Shown: positions 1 to 6,680 of the stretch, piece after piece
How the letters are laid out: the number at the start of each line of letters is the position of its first letter
Numbering within the stretch: position 1 is the first letter of the stretch
From: Isoetes engelmannii
Lineage: Eukaryota > Streptophyta > Lycopodiopsida > Isoetales > Isoetaceae
Assembly (NCBI GenBank): GCA_011763485.2
Contig: JAANSK020260272.1
Span: 1-22,139, forward strand
Direction: 5' to 3'
Length of the DNA: 22,139 nt
The notes under the pieces: generated by a model
The model's input: the letters and a program-made list of their open reading frames with translations, nothing else
What the model was told of the DNA's origin: nothing
Database searches by the model: none
Translations under genes and position numbers: made by a program

Positions 1-296
1 CAAATGGCCTCAGGCCCATAATGGCGCAGAGCTAACTGCTCCATGATCTGTGCTGACGGAATATGCTCCACGATCTGTGCCATAACTGAAGGCGGTGGAG
101 CTATGATGGCCGAGAATCACGCATGTGCCTCTTGGATGACTTGGGTGGCTCCTTGGGCGTGTCCACAGTGTCCTTGCCGTGCCTCTTGCCTCCCTTGCCA
201 GTGGCATCGGGCGTAGCTGACGTGCCCGTGGCAGTGTCCTTGTCCTTGGACTCTTCCTTGTACAATAGGTAAAGGCATGTGGTCTTGTCTACACAG
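1..296 (-). other. Left edge: Lys/Thr-rich open frame continuing to 101, otherwise unassigned
   Basis: On the minus strand a frame open to a TAG at 101-103 encodes a charged, Lys/Asp/Thr/Pro-rich tail. It could be the next part of the unrecognised gene if splicing near 344 is real. No LTR, polypurine tract or chromodomain coding is visible here, so the retrotransposon's 3' end is either beyond the window or lost. Confidence 0.2.
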
Positions 297-770
297 TCAA
301 CCATACGGCCAACACTCCCCCCACCAAAAACACTGGATCTGTGGACAAAAAGGTGGAAATACCTCATTAGGAGGAAAATCTGGCAGAGCGATGCAGTTGC
401 TGTGAGGATGAGAATTGTTGGAGTATTCGCGGGACACATTTGCTTTATAGGCGATGGCCTCAGGAGTGAATTCACCAAGTTGTCTGCGACCATAGTGCAG
501 AAAAGAATTTGTGATAAACTCCGCAAAGCCCTGATGAACAAGGATATCTGCATAGGCGCATTCAAACATCAAGGAAATATCCAGACCAAAGGTTCTGCAA
601 TTTGCATTTGGGTTGCAATAGAAAAGGGCACATTCCCGTGTAGTTGCACATCTCAAGAGTTTGATCAGAACTGCACAATATCCTGCTTGGCAATGAATTG
701 AAGGGTCCAGACTAATTTTGGCACGTTCAATGAACAGATTCAGACCATAAATGGCATTGGCAGTGGTCTT
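297..770 (-). CDS. Unrecognised 157-codon open frame, possible captured exon
   Basis: An open frame runs from just after a TAG at 771-773 to a TGA at 297-299. The first ATG is only at 656, so an exon entered by splicing is as likely as a complete small gene. The translation has a varied, protein-like composition with many cysteines, for example CNPNANCRTFGLD and FTPEAIAYKANVSREYSNN, and does not look like a retrotransposon protein. I recognise no domain. A good acceptor-like site (pyrimidine tract then CACAG) lies inside it near 344. From there another frame continues into a Lys/Asp-rich stretch (KEESKDKDTATG) ending at 101-103. It lies directly downstream of the broken integrase on the same strand, so it may be host sequence captured by, or adjoining, the retrotransposon. 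Function unknown. Confidence 0.3.
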   Translation of the reverse strand, partial: KTTANAIYGLNLFIERAKISLDPSIHCQAGYCAVLIKLLRCATTRECALFYCNPNANCRTFGLDISLMFECAYADILVHQGFAEFITNSFLHYGRRQLGEFTPEAIAYKANVSREYSNNSHPHSNCIALPDFPPNEVFPPFCPQIQCFWWGECWPYG

Positions 771-799
771 CTAGCTTCTAGGATTTGACACTTATGCCC

Positions 800-1897
800 A
801 GTTATTTGTGGGCAGCTTGGCGATGCTAATCGGCATAATGGCGATACCGTTCTTGGGCCTAGAGAAGGTGTCCCTGAAGGTCATCTCGGAGCTGACAGAG
901 CTTCGCAAGGTGGTCTTCAGCACTGGGATCATGGGGCAATGAAAGACCAACAAGGATGGGTGCCAGAATTCACAAAGAATGGTGTCTTCCCAGCGGAAGC
1001 ATGGACTGACTTGTTATAAGCAAATTCAACCAAGGGGAGCCAGCTAACCAAGTCATCCTGCTGATAGTTGATGAATCACCGCAAATATTGCTCAAGGGTT
1101 TGGTTGGTGCGCTCTACTTGCCCATTAGTCTCAGGGTGGTGCCATGAAGACAGAGAGAGTTCCACGCACAAGAGCTGCAGGAGCCGTTTCCAGAAACCGG
1201 CAACAAACTGGGGGCCGCGGTCACTCACAATGGTATCCGGAAAGCCATGGAGGCGAACTACTTCTCGGAGCAAAAGATCAGCCGTACCTTCACTCGTGAT
1301 GGAAGTGCTATATGGTATGAAGTGCGCCATCTTGGAAAAGCGGTCAACAACCACATGGATGGCGTCATGCGCTTGAGAAGGTGGAAGCTCCACAATGAAG
1401 TCCATTGAGATGCTCTTCCATGGGCCAAATGGAACTGGCAAAGGGTGGAGCAGACCATGTGGAAGGTGTTTGGGAGTTTTTGCACGACAGCAAGTGTCAC
1501 AAGAGCGCACATAGGTCTCAACGGTGCGTCTGAGCCCTGGCCACCAATAATCTCGGGCAATGAGTTCCAAGGTCTTGGCAACTCCAAAGTGGCCGGCAAG
1601 AGGAGTACCGTGACAAGATTGCAGCACTTGAAGTCTAGGAGTACCATCAGGAACATACAGAAGGCCATCTCGGAACACAAGCCCATCTCGAACTTCAAAT
1701 CTCTCATAGTCCGATTGTGTCTGCTCGAGGGGATCGCCCCTGCGATTCTGAGGAGCAGGGCCAAGGTGTGAGACAACATCCCGAGCCAATGGGTTGGAGG
1801 AAAGAGCCGTCCCAACTGAATCCAACAGGCCAGAATCATGGGGCCTTTCAAATAGGGTGATAGCCATCAGCTGCAAACGATCAGGCCTTATAACAAC
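800..1897 (-). pseudogene. pol: Retrotransposon integrase, C-terminus degraded and no chromodomain
   Basis: Inserts the cDNA into the genome. The longest intact stretch (1876-1076) encodes 266 residues. The zinc-binding HHCC module is present (His89, His96, Cys126, Cys129, with LAGHFGVAKTLEL and YWWPGLR). The catalytic triad is Asp159 (SMDFIVELP), Asp219 (IVSDRGPQF) and Glu255 (NGQVERTNQ), with exactly 35 residues between the last two, so the D,D(35)E core is intact. A TGA at 1076-1078 follows EQYLR. Homology then runs on (NYQQDD, EFAYNKSVHASAGKTPFF), shifts frame near 930 (DHLAKLCQLRDDLQGHLL), and fades at about HRQAAHK near 806 with further stops. No chromodomain follows; instead a non-retroviral open frame begins. 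Confidence 0.92.
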
Positions 1898-2449
1898 CTA
1901 TGACTGCTGATCAAAAACAAGGTCTCCTGGCTTTGGCTCGAGGCAAGAACGCCGAGACAAGGCGTCTGGCTTCCCTTTGAGGGCCCCTGGCCGATACTTG
2001 ATCACAAAGTCAACGCGTGACAACACTTGTGTGTGCCACCGTGCCTAACACCGGTTGAGGACCCTGGCAGACCGAAAATACTCCAGATTCCGGTGATCAG
2101 TATAGACTGTAACCTTGTGAGGGGGGCCTTCCAAGAATTACCTCCATTCTTCAAAGGAATCAACTATCGCCATCAACTCCTTGTCATAGATGGGATAATT
2201 GATCTCAGCAGCCTAAAACTTCCATGAATGATAGGCAATAGGTTGCAACTCATGATCATCTCCCTCGTGTGACAGAATACCTCCAAGGGAAAAATTAGAG
2301 GCATCCGCTTCCACCACATACGGACATGAAGGATCCGCATGGGCAAGAACTGGTGTCGAAGTGAAAGCATGCTTTAGGATGGCAAAGGTCGTTTCCACAG
2401 CCACACTCCATTCAAAAGGCACAGTCTTGGACGTGAGACGTGTCAAAGG
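1898..2449 (-). pseudogene. pol: Retrotransposon RNase H and connection domain, broken
   Basis: RNase H removes RNA from the RNA/DNA hybrid. It is in the same frame as the reverse transcriptase thumb. Visible are FEWSVAVETTFAILKHAF, then VEADASNFSLGGILS (first catalytic Asp), DKELMAIV (Glu) and [13 protein letters not shown] (Asp), ending in the pol-typical KYRPGALKGKPDALSRR. Nonsense codons interrupt it: TAG 2213-2215, TAA 2138-2140, TAG 2045-2047 and TAG 1898-1900. All are in one frame with conserved sequence on both sides, so these are point changes. Confidence 0.88.
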
Positions 2450-3315
2450 CAGGACAATCTCCGAGTAATCCTTGATGAAGCGGCGATAGAAATTGGCGAA
2501 CCCCAGGCATCATTGGATATCTTTGACTGAAGAGGGTGTTTCCCAATCAAGCACTGTTCTGACCTTCTCTAGATCCATAGAGATGCCGTGGGGAGTGATG
2601 CAGTAACCCAGGAACTCCACATGATCTTGTTCGAACTGGCATTTCTCCAACTTGGCATATAGCCCACGTTCGCGCAGCTTCTGAAGAACCTTCCGGATAT
2701 GTTCTTATGGTCCTCCAGGGTCTTCGAATAGATCAAAATGTCATCCAGATAGATGATAACAAAGGAGTTCAGGGACTCCTGGAAAACATCATTGGCCATG
2801 TGCTGGAAAACTGCTGGAGCATTGGTCAAGCCGAAGGGCATGACGATGTACTCAAAATGGTCATACTGGGTCTGGAACGTTGTCTTCCATTCATCACCTT
2901 CTCTGATCCGGATAAGGTTATAGGCACCGCGAAGATCAATCTTGGTGAAGTACCGTACACCTTGCAGCCGTTCAAGCAATTCTGGAATCAGAGGCAGAGG
3001 CTACTGGTTGCGAACAGTGATCTTGTTGAGCTCACCGTAATCTACAAACAACGGCAAAGAACCATCCTTCTTAGAAACAAAGAAGATAGGAGCGGCAGCG
3101 GGTGATTGGGAATGTCGGATGAAGCCTGTTGCAAGGTTCTCCTCAATATAAATCCGCAGGGTCTCTAACTATGTTGGTGACAAGCCATAGATCGAACCAT
3201 ATGGTGTCGTCCCTGGCTGGGGGTCAATGGGACAGTCATAGGGGCGATGCTCTGGAAGCTTGCTGGCTTTGACCTTGTCGAAGACGTCGGTGAAATCCTT
3301 GTACATGTCGGGCAG
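2450..3315 (-). pseudogene. pol: Retrotransposon reverse transcriptase, multiply broken
   Basis: Copies element RNA into DNA. It starts at LPDMYKDFTDVFDK, followed by HRPYDCPIDPQPG and IYGLSPT. The palm core is complete: [43 protein letters not shown] and the catalytic YLDD at about 2740-2751. Breaks are TAG at 3169-3171, TAG at 3001-3003, a one-base deletion near 2703 just after KTLEDHK, and TGA at 2510-2512. Past the deletion the thumb motifs resume in another frame ([30 protein letters not shown]). Two normally strict positions before the palm are also changed (LFVDYGELN). The wording is close to Tf1/sushi elements. Confidence 0.9.
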
Positions 3316-3480
3316 AACTGGACTAGACGTCACAGGAGCCGAACCGGTTGACGAACGGACTTGGATTGCAAACACTGAACTGGGGTCTTGTCTTCCAGAT
3401 TGGACAAATTTCTGCAGCGAGATTGTTGAGATACAGAGCCGAGGATGTGAAGAAGACTTGGGAGGATAGCCATCGCGATC

Positions 3481-3774
3481 CTGGTGAGCAGGAACAGGTA
3501 CAGGAACCGAGACGGAAATAGAGGCAGGAACAAGAACGGGAACAGGGACAGAGACAGGAACTCGATCTGGATTTGGAACAGAGGCTGGGATGGAAACCAG
3601 AACAGGATCGCAAGCAGGAACAGAAGCAAAAATCGGGACAGGATGAGAAACAGTGGTACGAGCAGATGCAGGAGCAGGAACGAAAACAGAATCAAGAGCA
3701 GGAATCGGAACTGGGGCAGAGTCAGGAACATGGACGGGAGCTGAAACATGACATGAAGCAGAAACATGATTCGG
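3481..3774 (-). repeat. Val/Pro/Ala-rich low-complexity spacer between protease and reverse transcriptase
   Basis: The minus-strand frame encodes about 98 residues dominated by VPVP, APVP and SVPV units. The DNA is a degenerate hexamer-like repeat (plus strand CAGGAAC, GGGACAGAG). It is in frame with reverse transcriptase downstream and the protease C-terminus upstream. At 3463-3482, at its edge, is another copy of the leader hairpin, AGGATAGC-CATC-GCGATCCT. Confidence 0.8.
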
Positions 3775-3855
3775 GTTATGGGCTGAGGGGAGGTCAGGAG
3801 TCCATGAGACTTTACGGGGCGACATGGCGAAACAGAGGCAGGATTTGTCGGAGGA

Positions 3856-4367
3856 TCAGAACTGGGGCAGAGCTGTCAAAAAGAAATGATCTGGAGCGCG
3901 CCAGTTAATCTGTGGATTGTGCAATTCGAGCCAAGGGAGACCCAAAACTACAGGCGCATGTGGGCTAGCAATGAGATTGAAGGAAATGCTACAAGACGCT
4001 CCGTCGAACAAAAGTCGAACGGGTGCAGTACATTCAGGGACTGCGCCCGAGAAGATCTCACGCCCATCAACCACACCACCGCACTGGGATGCTCAACTCT
4101 GCTTCTAGGGATGGCGTGCTTGAAAGCGAATGCACTGTCCATAAAGCAAGCATTCACACCACTATCAAGATGCGCTGATGCTTCCAACTTTCCGGCCTCT
4201 GACTCCAATACCACAGGAATGAAAAACTCCTTACTGACCTTATCCGAGGGGATAAACCCCTCACTGCATCTGGGTGGAGCCTGAGGAATGGCGGTCAGCT
4301 GACGAGAGACTCCTACTCGGACCGACCGCTGAAGTTTTCTGACTGATTTGGGCGCTTGATTGGACAC
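3856..4367 (-). pseudogene. pol: Retrotransposon aspartic protease, frameshifted
   Basis: Retropepsin-type protease that would cut the Gag-Pol polyprotein. The active-site motif is present as HLDSGVNACFMDSAF (Asp-Ser-Gly). The C-terminal signature VLGLPWLELHNPQINW is also intact but in another frame; the switch lies near 4070-4082, at VVDGREIFSGAV. The frame ends with a TGA at 3856-3858, and homologous reading continues beyond it in the same frame. The protease frame differs from gag and overlaps it at 4313-4367. Whether that shift is an original recoding site or decay cannot be decided from one copy. Confidence 0.85.
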
Positions 4368-5239
4368 CTACGAACCATATGCCTAGCCCCACCGCAATAG
4401 AGGCAGAGATTGGCCTCCCGTCTGTGCTGTTTTTTGGTTGCTGACAAGGGTCCCCGAACTGCCCGATCAATCTGCATAGGCCCTGGTCCTTCTGGCCTAG
4501 ACGACAGTGTAAAAACTATTGTGGCTACTGGAGTGTGTGGAGCTGGGGAAACATGCTGATTCCACCTTTCTTGCCTACGCTCGAAAAGGCGGTTGTCACA
4601 ACGAACCGCAAACTTGATAGCTTCCACTAAATTATGTGGATCCTCCATGCTTAACAACATATCCTTGACATCTTCTCGCAAGCCCCTTCGAAAACAGTCT
4701 CGAAGGGCAACATCATCCCAGGCAGTATCAATTGCAATCTGACGGAACTCTGATGCATAAACTGAGGCTGGGCGTGAACCTTGCCTGAGGTTGCTGAGCC
4801 TGGTTACTGCTGTTCGTTGGTGATCTGTATCTCCAAAACAGACCTCAAGTTTTGCCGTGAACGCGACGAAGTCCTGCAGCTCCGGAGCTTGCTTCTCGAA
4901 CAAAGGCGCAAACCAACTAAGGGCTGGTCCCGAAAGGAGGGAACCGACTAATCCAACATGTTCCTAGTCAGTGGGATACCCGTGTGAGTGGAGCTGAATA
5001 ACAAGCCGAATCTGATTCAAGAATCCCCGAAGCTTGGACCGCGTACCGTCAAACTTCTCTGGCAGACTGATCTTTGGCTCTGATGACTTCCTTCCAGAGC
5101 TAGAGGCTGACTTATTGGAAGTTAGCTGCTCCCTAAGTTCTTGATTATCTTGCTGCAACTGCTGACAAATCTGGGCAAGCTGTTGCAGCTGCTGTGTATA
5201 TGATGAAATTTCTCCTATGAGGACTGACAGTAACAAGGA
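4313..5239 (-). pseudogene. gag: gag (retrotransposon nucleocapsid/capsid), nonsense-broken
   Basis: Gag proteins form the virus-like particle and package the element's RNA. The frame starts with a Gln-rich coiled-coil-like segment (YTQQLQQLAQICQQLQQD), then LPEKFDGTRSKLRGFLNQ, the usual opening of the Retrotrans_gag domain. A region with ASEFRQIA follows. Near the end is a complete zinc knuckle, CLYCGGARHMVRRC, which fits C-x2-C-x4-H-x4-C. Frame and homology continue across a TAG at 4964-4966 after YPTD, so this is a nonsense change, not two genes. No ATG lies near the expected start: a TAA sits at 5240-5242 and the first methionines are internal, so the initiator seems lost or differently placed. 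The frame ends at 4313, overlapping the protease, which is in another frame. Confidence 0.85.
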
Positions 5240-5241
5240 TT

Positions 5242-5470
5242 ACTCAGGAGAATCCCCCTGGTGATCTAGGTGAGCAGGACAGAACAAAAAAGTACCAGGG
5301 CGAGCTCAGAAGAATCGCCCTGGCGATCTGGCGGAGCAGAGCAGAGCAAATTTTTCTTTTTCACCCCAAAACTGCTAAGGAGGATCGCAACCGCGATCCT
5401 AATGAGCAAGCAACTAAGAATTTTTAAACCAAACATGCCTAGCAGGATCGCCACCGCGATCCTGAGGAGC
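5242..5470. repeat. Four hairpin units in the retrotransposon leader
   Basis: Between the primer site and gag are four short inverted repeats at about 5242-5275 (degenerate), 5304-5337, 5374-5407 and 5437-5470, spaced 60-70 bp apart. Two contain the perfect stem AGGATCGC/GCGATCCT with a 4-nt loop (5381-5400 and 5444-5463). Another has ATCGCC-CT-GGCGAT (5314-5327), overlapping an alternative pair CCAGGGCGA/TCGCCCTGG (5295-5303 and 5315-5323). Each is followed by a GAGC motif. The rest of the leader (5471-5578) shows only a poly-A run. Confidence 0.8.
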
Positions 5471-5578
5471 AGAACAATACAAAAAAAAAAAACACCTACT
5501 TGGTCTGATCAGCCGCAGGTGTGAGCTTCTCAAGTTGATCCACGGACGAGCCTCAAGCAGACCGGGACTGGTAATGGG

Positions 5579-5590
5579 ATTCCGGTTCAA
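5579..5590 (-). other. Primer-binding site of self-priming type
   Basis: The minus strand reads TTGAACCGGAAT two bases (GT) after the LTR's terminal CA. It does not begin with TGG, so it is not a match to a tRNA 3' end. It is the exact reverse complement of the minus-strand 12-mer at 5804-5793 inside the LTR. The two bases between CA and the site match the dinucleotide that integrase normally removes. Confidence 0.65.
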
Positions 5591-5697
5591 ACTGTCAGGA
5601 ACCTACCCGAAAAACACTGAAACTACGTACAAAAATACAAGAGGTGTACGCTAAGATCTGGCAAGAATTTTAATATACAAGTGAAGCAAGAGTATAG

Positions 5698-5753
5698 TGG
5701 CCCGAAGGCGCTCAAGAATACAGAACAGGAGTACAATGGCCCGAAGGCGCTCA
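5698..5753 (-). repeat. 39-bp-spaced direct duplication within the LTR
   Basis: The 17-mer TGGCCCGAAGGCGCTCA occurs at 5698-5714 and 5737-5753 on the plus strand with similar flanks, giving two tandem copies with a 39-bp period downstream of the predicted transcription start. Confidence 0.85.
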
Positions 5754-5792
5754 GGAGAACAGGACAGGCACTAAGAGGGTTCAAGACTGGCG

Positions 5793-5804
5793 TTGAACCG
5801 GAAT
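5793..5804 (-). other. Predicted RNA 5' end, complementary to the primer site
   Basis: The minus strand reads ATTCCGGTTCAA, 32 nt after the first base of the TATA box. It pairs perfectly over 12 bases with the site at 5590-5579. In Tf1 of fission yeast the first 11 bases of the RNA fold back onto the primer site and are cleaved to form the primer; the geometry here is the same. Confidence 0.6.
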
Positions 5805-5828
5805 AGCCTGAGAAGAGTGAGGCTCTCC

Positions 5829-5836
5829 TATATATA
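5829..5836 (-). promoter_or_regulatory. TATA box of the LTR promoter
   Basis: TATATATA on the minus strand lies inside the LTR. RNA starting about 30-32 nt downstream would begin at about 5804, which is the first base of the 12-mer complementary to the primer site. Confidence 0.6.
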
Positions 5837-5910
5837 CCTGCTTCCACAGCCAAGATAATGCCACTCCAGTGGGCGAGATTGTGCCAAGTGTCGTTCATGC
5901 GCGTGGCTCG

Positions 5911-5959
5911 TGTGACGACCATATTGTGTATATGGTAATAATATGGTATGATCGTCACA
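5911..5959. repeat. Imperfect palindrome at the outer LTR edge
   Basis: TGTGACGACCATA (5911-5923) and TATGATCGTCACA (5947-5959) pair over 13 bases with one G-T mismatch. A smaller hairpin, CCATAT/ATATGG, lies inside. The right arm is the proposed LTR start. Confidence 0.75.
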
Positions 5960-6145
5960 ACCACTTCGAAAGAATCAGGGTCGCGTGCATGATTCATAGC
6001 GACAACTTCTAACCACATTTCCATGGGTATTTGAAGCAGACGGCATCTACAGAGGTCTTCATGCATCATAGTGAAGGTAATGGTATCTCGTTCATCAGCC
6101 ATCTGCCATGTCTCGCCACAAAATAATGCATGTCTATTTATATCC
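5960..6145 (-). other. Coding-like stretch adjoining the LTR, with a TATA-like box
   Basis: The minus strand has a TATA-like ATATAAATAG near 6134-6144. About 35 nt downstream an ATG (around 6101) opens a frame reading MADERDTITFTMMHEDLCRC and then WLEVVAMNHARDPDSFEVV, up to the LTR edge. The composition looks like protein, but I recognise no family. It may be a host gene fragment interrupted by the retrotransposon, or chance. The rest of 6146-6290 shows nothing. Confidence 0.2.
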
Positions 6146-6291
6146 CCTAGCATTATTGATCGTATAGATACATACAATTATTGGCCAGCATTATTGGATA
6201 CGGTGTATTTTTCGTATATGGTGCATGCTTGCCAACTTGACCACCAACTTTATTCCTTTTTATAACCGCTAATCTGATTAGTATAAAAGGA

Positions 6292-6310
6292 AATCGCGCC
6301 TGGCGCGTTC
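6292..6310. repeat. Short palindrome centred on CCTGG (copy A)
   Basis: CGCGCC-T-GGCGCG (6295-6307) with partly matching flanks. It is nearly identical to the next copy 77 bp downstream. Confidence 0.8.
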
Positions 6311-6367
6311 TAATTTTTCTTTAAGAGTATATTAATTGGTGAATATTTGTTGCCTTCTAGGTGAATA

Positions 6368-6390
6368 CAAATCGCGCCTGGCGCGATTTG
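6368..6390. repeat. Short perfect palindrome centred on CCTGG (copy B)
   Basis: Arms CAAATCGCGCC and GGCGCGATTTG pair perfectly over 11 bp around a single T. GC-rich arms in strongly AT-rich surroundings make it conspicuous. Confidence 0.9.
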
Positions 6391-6435
6391 ATTATTATAT
6401 TTTTCTTACCTTATATATTTTTATTTACTTTGCAG

Positions 6436-6680
6436 ACCAAATCCGGATTCCAAAAAATAATAGTCTTTGATTTAAATGGTGTGCTTTGCAAAACGTTGCC
6501 GAAATCAAATTTTGATCCGAATTGGTATGATCAGAAACCCCTGGAAACACGTACGAAATTCGTTTTCCGCGGCCTCATCTGAAGGAGATGTTGGACGAGG
6601 CCTTTAAGTTATTTCGATGCGCTATTTGGTCGTCTATGGAACATAGAAAATTGACCGGTCAGTTGAGAAGATTGTCTTAG
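6436..6680 (+). pseudogene. Exon fragment of FCP1/NIF-like (HAD family) phosphatase, frameshifted
   Basis: Proteins of this family remove phosphate from serine, as in RNA polymerase II tail phosphatases. After an acceptor-like site (TTTACTTTGCAG ending at 6435) the frame reads KSGFQKIIVFDLNGVLCKTL, matching the start of the FCP1/NIF domain, whose core is DxDGT/V. Here the second Asp is Asn (DLNGV), so normal catalysis is doubtful, although I recall plant relatives with DLNGLL. The frame breaks at about 6567-6571. In the next frame RPHLKEMLDEAFKLF and AIWSSMEHRKLTGQL follow and fit the family. A donor-like G/GTCAGT lies at 6657-6662, otherwise a TAG ends it at 6678-6680. No neighbouring exons were found, so this is a fragment of roughly 80 residues, compared with 150 or more for the domain. 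Confidence 0.6.

Larger units (their letters stand above)
800..5959 (-). mobile_element. Degenerate Ty3/gypsy LTR retrotransposon, Tf1/sushi-like (5' LTR to integrase)
   Basis: The order LTR, primer site, gag, protease, reverse transcriptase, RNase H, integrase on the minus strand is that of Ty3/gypsy elements. The wording of reverse transcriptase ([27 protein letters not shown]) and of gag (LPEKFDGT) most resembles the Tf1/sushi branch of chromoviruses, from memory of the family. In-frame stops are seen at 4964, 3856, 3169, 3001, 2510, 2213, 2138, 2045, 1898 and 1076 (lowest coordinate of each codon). Frameshifts are near 4075, 2703 and about 930. Motif-level conservation is still high, so decay is moderate. 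The 3' LTR is not visible. The lower boundary is where integrase-like coding fades and is approximate. Confidence 0.9.
5593..5959 (-). repeat. 5' LTR of the gypsy element (367 bp)
   Basis: On the minus strand the segment begins TGTGACGATC at 5959 and ends TTCCTGACA at 5593, so it has TG...CA ends within short TGT...ACA inverted ends. It contains a TATA box (5829-5836), a transcribed part with a duplicated motif, and is followed two bases later by the primer site. The second LTR is not in the window, so the ends rest on the TG/CA rule and the primer-site position. The outer end is less certain than the inner one. Confidence 0.65.

Noticed and set aside
279-701. 140-codon plus-strand open frame
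   Set aside because: It is antisense to the more protein-like minus-strand frame in the same interval and shows no recognisable motif.
1076-4966. Stop-codon readthrough or U-to-C RNA editing rescuing gag-pol
   Set aside because: Stops are many, of all three kinds and mixed with frameshifts; U-to-C editing in ferns and hornworts is organellar, whereas this is nuclear DNA.
5242-5470. CRISPR-like array
   Set aside because: Repeats are palindromes within a eukaryotic retrotransposon leader, with unequal units and no cas genes.
5579-5600. tRNA primer site (such as initiator Met, TGGTATCAGAG)
   Set aside because: No TGG-starting tRNA complement follows the LTR end; the complementary LTR 12-mer explains the site better.
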